DNA from: Flavobacteriia bacterium | GTDB taxonomy: Bacteria > Bacteroidota > Bacteroidia > Flavobacteriales_D > Crocinitomicaceae | Length of the DNA: 33,726 nt | NCBI GenBank assembly: GCA_947490145.1 | Contig: CANLGD010000026.1 | Span: 1-33,726 of the forward strand | Reading direction: 5' to 3' | Shown here: piece by piece, positions 7,591 through 16,425 of the stretch | Position numbering within the stretch: the first letter of the stretch is position 1 | Layout of the letters: each line of letters starts with the position of its first letter | Program-made: the position numbers and the translations under genes | The notes under the pieces: model-generated | The model's database searches: none | Seen by the model: the letters and a program-made list of their open reading frames with translations, nothing else | What the model was told of the DNA's origin: nothing

Positions 7591-8130
7591 ATGAGTATAG
7601 CAAAAATATCCATTTCTCAGTTTAAAACTTCTTTTGGAGAATTAAATTCGGATTCTTATGAAGACAAACTCTGTTTGTGCGATTCCAGATTTCGTAAAAT
7701 GAGAGAAAGTGTTGATAATCGTTTTAGAAAAGGCTTAAATTCGTCTTTCATACAGAATAAAACAAAAATTATAAAGGAAGCAGAGAAACAACTTTCAGAA
7801 TGTTTTGCTAGAAAAAGACAAATTTTTGAACTTCAGATTTTACTTGTAGGAACTGATTTTCAAAAACAAGTTGGGAAGAATTACTCCGCATTCAATTCGG
7901 AAAAACGAATTCTTATTCAGCTTTATCACAAAATTTAAACAATAAAAAAGCACTACTTGCAATTACATCTGAAAATAGTGCAAACCGGACTTTCTATTAT
8001 TGTTCCCTGTCTTAGAATTGTAGGGAAAAGGCGAGAATTTATCGGTTACGCAAGTTGAAAACCCGCAAAAAAGAAATTATTAGAACTCGGAAATCCAAGT
8101 TTTGATAATCAATTTAATTTATTTTATTAA
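7591..8130 (+). pseudogene. ogt: Decayed methylated-DNA--protein-cysteine methyltransferase (Ogt)
   Basis: The open 5' part (7591-7938) looks like an orphan 115-residue gene, but the 3' half of an Ogt-type repair protein continues in other frames. Frame 1 ends with LLVGTDFQKQV at about 7872. The frame at 7878 reads ELLRIQFGKTNSYSALSQN. From 7993 the original frame resumes with SIIVPCLRIVGK, then EFIGYA, an in-frame TGA (8056-8058) and KPAKKKLLELGNPSF, ending at 8130. Two compensating frameshifts, a premature stop and loss of the active-site histidine (PCHR has become PCLR; the alkyl-acceptor cysteine codon remains at 8008-8010) show that the gene is dead. Living homologues repair O6-alkylguanine by one-time transfer to that cysteine. 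A start ATG at 7591 survives. Confidence 0.88.
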
Positions 8131-8141
8131 AATTTAAATAC

Positions 8142-8534
8142 ATGAAAAGAGATATTTTCCAAATAGCATTAGTTGTTAAAAATTATGATGAGGCAATCAA
8201 TTTTTACATTGATAAACTAAATTTTCATTTAATTGAAGATACAAAATTAAGTGAAACAAAACGCTGGGTAAGAATTGCTCCAAGTAAAGAAAGTACTTTC
8301 ACCCTACTTTTGGCGCAAGCAGGAAATGAAGAACAAGAAAAATCTATTGGAAATCAAACAGGAGGACGTGTTTTTTTATTTATGTACACAAACGATTTAA
8401 ATCGCGAATATGAATTATTTAAACAAAATGATGTTAAAATAATCCGCGAACCATCTGAAGAAGAATTTGGAAAAGTATTTGTTTTTGCAGATTTATATGG
8501 TAATTTGTGGGATTTGATTGAACCAAAAAGGTGA
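8142..8534 (+). CDS. VOC-family (glyoxalase/bleomycin-resistance-like) protein
   Basis: A 130-residue small cytoplasmic protein with the vicinal-oxygen-chelate two-module pattern. The first beta-alpha-beta unit is FQIALVVKNYDEAINFYIDKLNF. The second is VFLFMYTNDLNREYELFKQNDVKI, and the protein ends with the family signature FADLYGNLWDLIEPK, where E127 is the usual last metal ligand. The usual first-strand histidine is replaced (IALVV), so the metal site may be altered. Members isomerise, cleave or sequester small molecules, and the substrate cannot be read from the sequence. It starts 11 nt after the ogt pseudogene and may once have been co-transcribed with it. Confidence 0.82.
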   Translation: MKRDIFQIALVVKNYDEAINFYIDKLNFHLIEDTKLSETKRWVRIAPSKESTFTLLLAQAGNEEQEKSIGNQTGGRVFLFMYTNDLNREYELFKQNDVKIIREPSEEEFGKVFVFADLYGNLWDLIEPKR

Positions 8535-8833
8535 CTATTTGATACGAATTTTACTATCGTAAGCTTGTAATGCACAAGTCATGTCTTGCTTTAAATCTGC
8601 CTTCTAAGTCTATTTAATTTAAGGAATAGGGTCGAAACAACTTTTTTAATAATTTTACCACACACAATAAGAAAAAAGAAAATCATTGTTAGCTGGAATT
8701 CCTATTCCATTCGAACTTTAAATTTCATATACAATCAATCCACCTTCGTCGTATAAATTATCACTTAACCTTACTTTCCCTTGCGATAACTCTTAGTAGT
8801 AGCTTTGTTGCTGTGTTCGAAGCTCAAAAGGAA
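8535..8833. other. Intergenic region, possibly with a gene remnant
   Basis: No intact gene is seen. On the minus strand, 8718-8792 holds an open stretch ending in VRLSDNLYDEGGLIVYEI and a stop, protein-like in character. Just upstream, in the frame of the MORN protein whose stop is at 8834-8836, the read-through would give SNKATTKSYRKGK before a stop. The two could be the frameshifted tail of a longer ancestral C-terminus, but there is no independent support for either. The rest (8535-8717) is featureless. Confidence 0.25.
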
Positions 8834-10159
8834 TCACTTTTTATTTCCCTTTTTCATTTTCTTTTTTCCCTTTTCTGGTAATTTATCATCTTCACTTTTC
8901 TTGTTAGCAGAGCCACCAAAAGTTTTGGTTTCGTTTCCAAATTCATCAAAAATGTGTTCTTCAATCAATACGTCATTTTTATAAACCGCTGCTCTTTTCA
9001 TTTTTTGATTCGGAAAATATTCTTCAAAAACCCCTTCTTTTACCTCTTTTTTTGCAACAACTTGACGGTCTATACCTAAAACTACATAAAATTTATCTTT
9101 GTATTCGTAAATTTCGTTTGCCCCTCGGTTTAATTTTCTTCCTTTTAAATAAGGTCTTTCATTTTGAACAATTAATCTTTCTTCAAGTAAATTGATATTT
9201 AAAGTTGAGCCTAATTCTTCAATTATTTTTTTTGAAGGAACTTTATTACTTAATTTTTCACTTACTTTTTTGGCAGCATCCATGTTTGAACATTCGTATA
9301 TGTCAAAAGAAAAATATTCTTCCTCTTTACCTGAACCTGTTTTCCAAGTTTCTAGATTTTGCAGGGTTCCTTGGAGGTAAAATGATTTAAACTCACCATT
9401 TTTATTGTCCATCAACCAATTTTCAGTTTGTAGTAATTTTCCGTTTGAATAAAAATAAGTGCATTCGCCGTTCTTTTTTCCTTCCGTGTAATTTAATTTT
9501 TCAATTACAGCACCATCATAGTTGTAGTTAAGAAATTCTCCATCCATTAGCCCATTTTTATAATTAACTTGTGTTTTAATTTTTGAATAAGGATAATATT
9601 TTTTCTTAATACCATGTAAAACTCCAGCTTTGTAATTTTCCATCAAAGTTGTATCACCTTTTGGGGTGAAAAAAATTTGAAGCCCCTCTTTTTGGCCTGC
9701 AAAATAGTTTTGCTCCCAAGCGACAATTTCAACGATTGTATCGTGGTAAAAAGTCCATTTTCCATTTTCAACTCCTTGAATATGATTTCTAATAACCATT
9801 TTACATCCAGTTTCATAGAAAGTCGTATCGCTTCCATTCTGTTTTCCATTCACAAAATTTACTTTCCGTTCTAAAATCCCATTGTTATGACAAGTTTCAC
9901 AAGTCCCAGTAAATGGTTCACCTGTCCCTTTAGAAAAAATTGTACTAGAACCCTCTTCCATATCCAGTTTTTCATTGCAATCAACAATATCTGATGATTT
10001 CCCACATTCGAAATCTGCAAATCGTTGACCTTTTCTTGCAACTTGTTTTTCGTTGCATTTTTTTTGCTCAGGTTTTACTTTTATTTGCGAATTAGAATAA
10101 AAAGAACACAATATTATAAATATTAAAAGTCCGATTTTATTCAAAGCTTTATTTTTCAT
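8834..10159 (-). CDS. Secreted MORN/YwqK-like repeat protein
   Basis: A 441-residue protein with an N-terminal signal peptide (KIGLLIFIILCSFYSNSQ). Residues of about 80-290 are built of repeats of roughly 22-25 residues of the form NG...G...YY..G, for example FYETGCK, NGKWTFYHD, HGIKKKYYPYS, DGEFLNYNYDG and NGECTYFYSNGK. This is the MORN/YwqK pattern seen in many exported Bacteroidota proteins, some annotated as 'antitoxin component YwqK'. A CETC motif precedes the repeats. The C-terminus is a lysine-rich tail (KKSEDDKLPEKGKKKMKKGNKK in part). Its start lies 9 nt after the thioesterase stop, so it is the last gene of a leftward run. Function unknown; a cell-surface or periplasmic scaffold is possible. 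The annotated antitoxin role has no support here. Confidence 0.7.
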   Translation of the reverse strand: MKNKALNKIGLLIFIILCSFYSNSQIKVKPEQKKCNEKQVARKGQRFADFECGKSSDIVDCNEKLDMEEGSSTIFSKGTGEPFTGTCETCHNNGILERKVNFVNGKQNGSDTTFYETGCKMVIRNHIQGVENGKWTFYHDTIVEIVAWEQNYFAGQKEGLQIFFTPKGDTTLMENYKAGVLHGIKKKYYPYSKIKTQVNYKNGLMDGEFLNYNYDGAVIEKLNYTEGKKNGECTYFYSNGKLLQTENWLMDNKNGEFKSFYLQGTLQNLETWKTGSGKEEEYFSFDIYECSNMDAAKKVSEKLSNKVPSKKIIEELGSTLNINLLEERLIVQNERPYLKGRKLNRGANEIYEYKDKFYVVLGIDRQVVAKKEVKEGVFEEYFPNQKMKRAAVYKNDVLIEEHIFDEFGNETKTFGGSANKKSEDDKLPEKGKKKMKKGNKK

Positions 10160-10168
10160 GAGATTTTT

Positions 10169-10567
10169 TTATTTTATTTCTAATCTTTGTAAAGCCAATC
10201 TAAATTTTCCGTCCAATTCTTTGGTCTTATTTTCTGAAAAATCGAAAGAAACCAATACTGATTTACCGGTAGTTTTTATTTCACCATTCACTGTCAATTC
10301 GTATATCAAAGTAAAGCTTTTAGTTCCGATATACTCCAAATAAACTTTTAGAAAAGGCTTTTCGCCCAAGAAAACAGGTTTGAAATATTCAATTTCATTT
10401 GTTTTAAGGATAATTCCATTTTTTCTCCAATCCCAATCCATCCCTAAAAGAGAAACTAAATAATGCATTCTTCCAGACTCAAAATAATTTAAATAAATTG
10501 AATTATTAACATGGCCCATCAAATCGATGTCTGAAAATCGAATTTGGATTTCTAAAGGTTTTATCAT
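10169..10567 (-). CDS. 4HBT-family acyl-CoA thioesterase
   Basis: A 132-residue hotdog-fold protein. The diagnostic motif RFSDIDLMGHVNN (residues 10-22) contains D15, the expected catalytic aspartate of the 4-hydroxybenzoyl-CoA thioesterase family, followed by YLNYFESGRMHYL on the central helix. It should hydrolyse an acyl-CoA or acyl-carrier thioester in the cytoplasm; substrate unknown. It lies 10 nt downstream of the nucleotide-sugar dehydratase and 9 nt upstream of the MORN protein, in the same leftward run, though no shared pathway is evident. Confidence 0.87.
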   Translation of the reverse strand: MIKPLEIQIRFSDIDLMGHVNNSIYLNYFESGRMHYLVSLLGMDWDWRKNGIILKTNEIEYFKPVFLGEKPFLKVYLEYIGTKSFTLIYELTVNGEIKTTGKSVLVSFDFSENKTKELDGKFRLALQRLEIK

Positions 10568-10577
10568 CGCAAATTTG

Positions 10578-12494
10578 CTAGTCTAAGATTGAAAATTCTG
10601 AATTATTACTAATATATTCAGGAACAATTTCCTTCATTTTGGAAACTATTTTGTGATTATCTTGGGTTCTAAATAAAGAAATTAAGTCATTTATTTTCTC
10701 TGAAATATCTGAGGCAGATTCACGCATTTTGGCAATCAAAATTTGAGGATGATGAGTTGGAATCGTATTTTCTTCATCAGATAAAAGTTCCTCGTATAAT
10801 TTTTCACCCGGTCTTAAACCTGTAATTTTGATTTCAATATCTTTTCCAAGTTCAAGTCCACTGAGCAGAATCATTTTTTTAGCCAAATCTATTATTTTGA
10901 CTGATTCACCCATGTCGAATACGAAAATTTCGCCTCCATTCCCCATGTTCGCAGCCTCCAAAACCAATTGACAAGCTTCAGGAATTGTCATAAAAAAGCG
11001 GGTAATTTTTTCGTCAGTTAAAGTTATTGGTCCTCCTTGTTCGATTTGTTTTTTGAAAAGTGGAATCACAGAACCATTTGATCCTAAAACGTTTCCAAAA
11101 CGAGTTGTTATGATTTTTGTGTTTGAACTGTTTAAATTGGAGCAACTTATTTTTTGAGCATACATTTCAGCAATTCGTTTGGATGCACCCATTACATTTG
11201 TTGGATTTACGGCTTTATCAGTTGAAATCATAACAAATTTTGATACTTTAAATTTCACTGATAAATCTATTAAATTCATCGTTCCTCGAACATTTGTATT
11301 TATCGCTTCAGAGGGATTATCTTCCATTAAGGGAACATGTTTATATGCTGCTGCATGAAACACATAACTTGGATTGTATACTTCAAAAAGCCTTTCCATT
11401 CGCTCTTTTACACGAATGTCACCGATAACAATTTCGTATTTTAATTCTGAGAAATTTGTTTTTAATTCTTGTTCCAAATCATATAATGGTGATTCGGCTT
11501 GATCCAATAAAATCAATAATTTTGGATTATATGTTGCAATTTCTCTTATTAAACCGGATCCAATCGAGCCTGCAGCTCCAGTCAATAAAACAATTTTATC
11601 TTCTAATTCTTGCTTGATTTTTTCTGTATTTAAACGAATTGGATTTCTTCCTAACAAGTCTTCAATTTTAATTTTACTGATTTGTTTAGTTGAAAATTCC
11701 CCATTTATCCAACTTTTAGTATTTGGAATTTGCTGCACATCAATGTTGTTTTCAAAACAAATTTCAACTATTTTTTTTCGGTTTTCTTCGTTTGGTTTTT
11801 GAATCGCGACAATCAGTTTTGTGATGAGGTAAGTGTCAGATTTAAAATCATTTATCAGTTTTTGAAGTTGTGAAGAATGATAAATTGTAACACCCTCCAA
11901 ACGACTTCCTTTCAAGCGCATATTATCGTCAATAAAACCAATTACATTATAGGAAATCCTTGGATCTTTCTCAATAGTTCTTTTAGTAATTAATCCAGAA
12001 ACACCAGAGCCATAAATCAAAATATTTTCCTTTTCAATATTTTTTTCTTTATTTTTTTCTGTGTAAATAAACTTAATGGAAAAACGAAAACTAAGTAAAA
12101 TAAAGAAAGATACAAAAAATTCCATTATTAACACAGAAATTGGAAAAAGATAAAAACCATCAAAATAGGAATTTCTGATAAAACCAAAAATCAAGAATAA
12201 AGCGGAGGAAACAAGATTCGCGAAAAATATGCGTCGAATATCTTCGGTGGAAGTGTGTCGAATTAAGCCTCGATGAATTTTGAAAAGGAAAAAAATTAGT
12301 AATTTGACACCAAAATAAATGAAAATAGATTTTGAAAGGATATTCCATTCTTCCTTAATTAATGATTTATCTGCTTTTAAATCAAATCGAATTAAGTATG
12401 CTAAACCCAATGAAAATAAGCTAATAAAAAAATCACTTAAAATGATAATCCATCTTGGGAAATTATTTTTATCAAACTGGTTTAAAAAAATCAT
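10578..12494 (-). CDS. Membrane-bound nucleotide-sugar 4,6-dehydratase (PglF/WbpM/CapD family)
   Basis: A 638-residue protein with four N-terminal membrane segments (about residues 10-140), a first Rossmann-like domain starting ILIYGSGVSG (158-167), and a C-terminal extended SDR dehydratase domain. That domain has the NAD motif TGAAGSIGSG (305-314), HAAAYKHVPLME (380-391) and STDKAVNPTN (424-433). The catalytic Tyr is replaced by Met in MGASK (M435...K439), as in WbpM/PglF enzymes that make UDP-4-keto-6-deoxy-GlcNAc for surface polysaccharides. The start at ATG 12492-12494 gives the family N-terminus and leaves a 25-nt gap from the upstream gene. A farther start (12605) would overlap that gene by 86 nt. 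It probably supplies the nearby polysaccharide locus. Confidence 0.92.
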   Translation of the reverse strand: MIFLNQFDKNNFPRWIIILSDFFISLFSLGLAYLIRFDLKADKSLIKEEWNILSKSIFIYFGVKLLIFFLFKIHRGLIRHTSTEDIRRIFFANLVSSALFLIFGFIRNSYFDGFYLFPISVLIMEFFVSFFILLSFRFSIKFIYTEKNKEKNIEKENILIYGSGVSGLITKRTIEKDPRISYNVIGFIDDNMRLKGSRLEGVTIYHSSQLQKLINDFKSDTYLITKLIVAIQKPNEENRKKIVEICFENNIDVQQIPNTKSWINGEFSTKQISKIKIEDLLGRNPIRLNTEKIKQELEDKIVLLTGAAGSIGSGLIREIATYNPKLLILLDQAESPLYDLEQELKTNFSELKYEIVIGDIRVKERMERLFEVYNPSYVFHAAAYKHVPLMEDNPSEAINTNVRGTMNLIDLSVKFKVSKFVMISTDKAVNPTNVMGASKRIAEMYAQKISCSNLNSSNTKIITTRFGNVLGSNGSVIPLFKKQIEQGGPITLTDEKITRFFMTIPEACQLVLEAANMGNGGEIFVFDMGESVKIIDLAKKMILLSGLELGKDIEIKITGLRPGEKLYEELLSDEENTIPTHHPQILIAKMRESASDISEKINDLISLFRTQDNHKIVSKMKEIVPEYISNNSEFSILD

Positions 12495-12519
12495 AAGCAA
12501 ATATAGGAATAAAATGGAA

Positions 12520-13413
12520 TTATTTTTTGAAAAGCTTTGATAATTTTCTAAGTGCTTTAAACCAAAAAGGAGAAAAATCCCATGAAATTGCAAAATAATT
12601 AACATCGATTCCTCCTAAACTCAAATAAAATCTTCGGATATTTTCGATGTCAGAACCACCAAAATCTATGATTTTATTCTCAGAAATTGAATGTTCAATA
12701 AGTGAATTCATACACAAATACATGCCGCCATTTGTTCTTGCTGATTCTTCTGCAACACCTGTTAGATAAAGAATTTCTGTTTTGGTTTCACAAAAATACA
12801 ATCCTCCAACTAAAATTCCATTTTCAAATATACCTTTTGAAATAAGCAGTTTTTTTTCGCTTAAAACGTGTAATAATTTTTCTAATTTTTCGTAAACGCC
12901 ATTCTCAATATTTTTCAATTTAAAAATTAATTCAGCATTTATAATCGGTAGAATTTCTTCAAAAGGTGTTTCTAAAATTTCAATTCCATTTGTTTCAGCT
13001 TTTTTAACCATTCTTTTAGAAAGTGTATTTATTTTTCCAGAAGAATCTCTGATTTGAAACTTTTTTTCTTGTAATTTGAATTTCTTAAAATCAGCTTCAA
13101 TATTTTCAACAGTGTGAAAAGTTGCAATTTTAAATCTTGATTGTATTCTTGAAAGCAATTCTGAAATTTCTGTTGAATTTACTCCGAAAAACTGAAAATA
13201 TTTTCCAAAAATTGGAGGATAAATAATTTCCACTCCAAAAATTTTATTGTAAGCTATGGCAATCCCTTTTGTGTAATCTTCATTCACAAAAGCCCCCCAA
13301 TTTTTTGAATTTGAATCAAAATAATAGGAATAGGAGAAACTTTTTCCTTTATTTTCCGAAACTAGGTCGTCCCATTTTTGCTTATTTAAATCCTTACTCG
13401 AAATAAATTTCAT
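12520..13413 (-). CDS. FemAB/GNAT-like acyltransferase-fold protein
   Basis: A 297-residue cytoplasmic protein. The C-terminal half contains GGLYFCETKTEILYLTGVAEESARTNGGMYLCM and DFGGSDIENIRRFYLSLGG, a pattern seen in FemAB-like and GNAT-superfamily N-acyltransferases associated with polysaccharide loci (acyl- or aminoacyl-transfer to a sugar or lipid). The N-terminal half has no motif I recognise. It is the first gene of the leftward run that continues with the dehydratase. The context suggests sugar modification, but the donor and acceptor are unknown. A standalone peptidoglycan FemAB role is less likely because the protein is short of the usual 400 residues. Confidence 0.65.
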   Translation of the reverse strand: MKFISSKDLNKQKWDDLVSENKGKSFSYSYYFDSNSKNWGAFVNEDYTKGIAIAYNKIFGVEIIYPPIFGKYFQFFGVNSTEISELLSRIQSRFKIATFHTVENIEADFKKFKLQEKKFQIRDSSGKINTLSKRMVKKAETNGIEILETPFEEILPIINAELIFKLKNIENGVYEKLEKLLHVLSEKKLLISKGIFENGILVGGLYFCETKTEILYLTGVAEESARTNGGMYLCMNSLIEHSISENKIIDFGGSDIENIRRFYLSLGGIDVNYFAISWDFSPFWFKALRKLSKLFKK

Positions 13414-13503
13414 ACTTTAGCTTTGAAAAAATCAAGTTATTTTTGTCGACGAAATTAATTCAATAATTTGGATTTTTGTAATTTAAAAAAATGAAAAAAG
13501 AAA

Positions 13504-13947
13504 ATGAAAGAAATAGAACGTAAATTTTTAGTCAACAAAGAAATTTGGGCAGCAGTTGAAAAGCCAAAACCAATTTATATCAAACAAGGATATATTTCAA
13601 AGTCTGAAAAAGGTGTTGTAAGAATTAGGATTAAAGATGAAAAAGGTTTTTTAACATTAAAAAGTGCCAATTTTGGAATCGAACGTAGTGAATTTGAATT
13701 TGAAATTCCAAAACAAGAGGCAGCAGAAATGTTTTCAATTTTTTGTGAAAAATTCATCGAAAAGCAACGTTATGAAATTGTTATTAATGGCAAGATATGG
13801 GAAGTAGATGAATTCATTAAACCCAAAAAAAACTTTATCTTAGCTGAGATTGAGTTAGCCTCTGTAAATGAATATTTTACAAAGCCAAATTGGGTTGATA
13901 AAGAAGTCAGTGATGATGAAAATTATTTTAATTCTAATTTTCTTTAG
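13504..13947 (+). CDS. CYTH-domain protein (triphosphate tunnel metalloenzyme family)
   Basis: A 147-residue protein opening with MKEIERKFLV, the EXEXK signature (E3, E5, K7) of the CYTH/triphosphate tunnel family. Further charged strands follow, such as KQGYISKSEKGVVRIRIKDE, GIERSEFEFEIP and LAEIELASVNEYF. These enzymes bind triphosphate-containing substrates (inorganic triphosphatase, thiamine triphosphatase or adenylyl cyclase-type); which one cannot be told here. It has a short 90-nt spacer from the divergent FemAB-like gene and is followed by the polysaccharide operon. No functional link with the operon is implied. Confidence 0.9.
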   Translation: MKEIERKFLVNKEIWAAVEKPKPIYIKQGYISKSEKGVVRIRIKDEKGFLTLKSANFGIERSEFEFEIPKQEAAEMFSIFCEKFIEKQRYEIVINGKIWEVDEFIKPKKNFILAEIELASVNEYFTKPNWVDKEVSDDENYFNSNFL

Positions 13948-14001
13948 GGGTTTTTCTTTTTTTTCTTGTCTATCTATTTCGGGGCTTTATCTATGTAGAT
14001 T

Positions 14002-14031
14002 TTGCAGTAGTAATTTAAAATACTAACTTTA
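14002..14031 (+). promoter_or_regulatory. Candidate promoter of the polysaccharide operon
   Basis: TTG (14002-14004), a 19-nt spacer and TAACTTTA (14024-14031) match the Bacteroidota layout TTG-N19-TAnnTTTG except for the last base. It lies 27 nt upstream of the ATG at 14059, the first gene of the 16-gene rightward operon. I see no second clear promoter inside the operon. Confidence 0.5.
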
Positions 14032-14058
14032 CACCTTAATTTTGATTCAAATTTTAAT

Positions 14059-16425
14059 ATGATGCCTTTTTTTAAAACAAATTTTAGAATAATTTTAACT
14101 GCAGTTATGTTTTTTCTGTTCATGAACGTTACTGCACAAAGTATAAATGATATCAAAAACATTAAAGTTAATGATTTAAGTAATTCAGATATCGTAAAAA
14201 TTAAAAATGAAATGGATAAGCAGAATATGAGTTTGTCCACGCTTGAGAATTTGGCAATAACTAATGGAATGACAGCAATGGATTTTTCAGTGTTAAAAGG
14301 TCGAATTGAAACTTTGACTCCCAATGTAAATGCTACAAATGTTGAAATAGGTTCGAATATTATAGATAAACCAATCGAATTAGATGAAAGAGATTCTAAA
14401 TATTCTAAAGGAGTAGAGAGTATTATTTATGGGTCAGAGATTTTTAATAATCCTTCTTTAAGTTTTGAACCAAATTCAAACATTGCAACACCTTCTAATT
14501 ATGTTTTGGGGCCACAAGATGAGTTACAAATTGTAATTTATGGTATGCAAGAATTAAATGCTACAGCTACAGTTTCTAGAGAGGGAAAGATTTCCATACC
14601 TAATATTGGACAAATATATGTTTCTGGACTTACCTTTGAAGCTGCCAAAAGTTTAATTAAAAAGTCATGTTCAAGAACCTATGGTTCTTTAAATTCAGGA
14701 GAATCAACTTTGTCAATGACATTGACAAAAATAAGAACAATAAAGATAACAATAATAGGAGCAAAAAAACCTGGTAATTATACTGTATCATCTCTTTCAT
14801 CTGTTTTTAATGCGCTGCATATCGCTGGTGGTCCGGATGGAAATGGCAGTTACAGAAATATTGAGTTGATAAGAAACAATAAAATAATAAAAAAGATTGA
14901 TGTTTATAAATTTTTAACAACAGGTGATCAATCTGATAATTTAAATCTATTTGAGAATGATGTAATTAGAATTCCAATTTATGAAGCAAGAGTAAGAATA
15001 GGTGGTAAAGTAAAACAACCTGGGATTTTTGAACTTTTACCAACTGAAACTTTCTTAGATTTATTAAAATATTGTTCTGGTTTTGATGAGGCTGCTTATA
15101 AAGCTAATATTAAATTAGTCCAAAATACAGAAAAAGAATTAAAAATAGTGGATCTAAGCGAAGAAGAATATAAAAAGTATATTCCAAAATCAGGAGATGT
15201 ATTCAAAATCTCTTCTATATTAAATCGATTTGAAAATAAAGTTTCGATTAAAGGTTCCGTTTTTAGACCCGATGACTACGCATTGAATGAAGGAATGACC
15301 TTGAAGGATTTAATCATAATAGCTGACGGCTTAACTGAAGATGCGTTTAAAAATAGAGCAGTTTTAATTCGTGAAATGGAGGATTTAACTAAAGAAATTG
15401 AAAATGTTGATTTGAATTTGGTGCTAAATGGTTCTTCAAATATTAAACTGCGAAAAAATGATGAGTTAATTATCGCTTCCGTTTTTGATTTAAAAGTACA
15501 AAAAGTCGTTACTATTTCTGGTCAAGTCAAAAAAGAAGGTGAATATCCATTTTTAGAAAAATTAACTTTGTATGATTTGATTCTTCAATCAGGTGGTCTG
15601 AAAAATGGTGCCTCAAAATTAGTTGAAATTTCAAGTATGATTTCCAGTGATGAAAAAAAAATAGATCAAAAGGAACAGTCAATTATCAGAACTATTGAAA
15701 TTGATACCTCGTTTTTAGATCAATCAAAAAATTTACTTTTAAAACCTTTTGATATAGTACAAATTAGAAAAAAACCAATTTATGAACTTCAAAAGTCAAT
15801 AACTGTTTCTGGAGAAGTACTTTTCCCAGGTAGTTATGTGATTTCGAATACTGAAGAGCGGTTTTTAGACTTTATTAATAGATCAGGTGGTTTAAAAACC
15901 TCTTCTAATATAGATGCTATATACATAATAAGAAAGGTTGATAGAATTACAACAAGCGGATTTGATAGTATTGAAAAAAAAATACCCATTGATTATAAAC
16001 GAATTCAAAAAAAACCATCTTCTTCAGGTAATATTATCATGAAACCAGGAGATGAAATTTTCGTTAAAAAACGTGATGAAACAGTTAAGATATTTGGTAA
16101 TGTTTATTTGAGTTCAGAAATTACTTTTATCAAAGGTAAAAGAATTAAATATTATATAAATGCAGTGGGTGGGTTTAACAAAAACACAAATCGTAGAAAA
16201 ATTTATGTTATAAATGCAAATGGTTTGGCTAAAACTTCTAAGAATTTTTTGTTTTTTAAAAAATATCCAAAAATAGAAGCAGGAAGTGAAATAATTGTCC
16301 CTGCAAATGATGCGGTGGTAAGAAATCCAAATAAGATGTCTTCAGCAGAAATAGTTGCTATTTCTTCATCATTTGCAAGTATAGGTGGAATGGCTGTTGC
16401 TATAATTAATTTACTCTCAAAATAA
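14059..16425 (+). CDS. Wza-like polysaccharide export protein with SLBB repeats
   Basis: A 788-residue exported protein with an N-terminal signal sequence (RIILTAVMFFLFMNVTAQS). At about residues 145-230 is a Poly_export domain (NYVLGPQDELQIVIYGM... and SREGKISIPNIGQIYVSG). It is followed by a series of SLBB repeats, recognisable as VSSLSSVFNALHIAGGP, VRIGGKVKQPGIFELLP, LYDLILQSGGL and VSGEVLFPGSY. The C-terminus has a membrane-type segment (SSFASIGGMAVAIINLL). It should form the outer-membrane/periplasmic export pore of a Wzx/Wzy pathway, working with the Wzz-like protein whose ATG overlaps its stop (TAATG). It is longer than E. coli Wza (379 residues), as is usual in Bacteroidota. First gene of the operon. 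Confidence 0.92.
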   Translation: MMPFFKTNFRIILTAVMFFLFMNVTAQSINDIKNIKVNDLSNSDIVKIKNEMDKQNMSLSTLENLAITNGMTAMDFSVLKGRIETLTPNVNATNVEIGSNIIDKPIELDERDSKYSKGVESIIYGSEIFNNPSLSFEPNSNIATPSNYVLGPQDELQIVIYGMQELNATATVSREGKISIPNIGQIYVSGLTFEAAKSLIKKSCSRTYGSLNSGESTLSMTLTKIRTIKITIIGAKKPGNYTVSSLSSVFNALHIAGGPDGNGSYRNIELIRNNKIIKKIDVYKFLTTGDQSDNLNLFENDVIRIPIYEARVRIGGKVKQPGIFELLPTETFLDLLKYCSGFDEAAYKANIKLVQNTEKELKIVDLSEEEYKKYIPKSGDVFKISSILNRFENKVSIKGSVFRPDDYALNEGMTLKDLIIIADGLTEDAFKNRAVLIREMEDLTKEIENVDLNLVLNGSSNIKLRKNDELIIASVFDLKVQKVVTISGQVKKEGEYPFLEKLTLYDLILQSGGLKNGASKLVEISSMISSDEKKIDQKEQSIIRTIEIDTSFLDQSKNLLLKPFDIVQIRKKPIYELQKSITVSGEVLFPGSYVISNTEERFLDFINRSGGLKTSSNIDAIYIIRKVDRITTSGFDSIEKKIPIDYKRIQKKPSSSGNIIMKPGDEIFVKKRDETVKIFGNVYLSSEITFIKGKRIKYYINAVGGFNKNTNRRKIYVINANGLAKTSKNFLFFKKYPKIEAGSEIIVPANDAVVRNPNKMSSAEIVAISSSFASIGGMAVAIINLLSK

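Noticed and set aside
7591..7938. Treating this as an independent hypothetical gene
   Set aside because: The Ogt-like sequence continues in shifted frames to 8130, so it is the 5' part of a pseudogene.
9192..9390. Two plus-strand open frames inside the MORN gene
   Set aside because: They are antisense shadows of a convincing repeat protein with a signal peptide.
12495..12605. Longer PglF-type protein starting at 12605
   Set aside because: It would overlap the FemAB-like gene by 86 nt. The ATG at 12494 gives the usual first membrane segment.
13423..13445. Promoter for the CYTH gene (TTG and TATTTTTG)
   Set aside because: The spacing between TTG and the -7-like box is only 12 nt, well short of 17-20.
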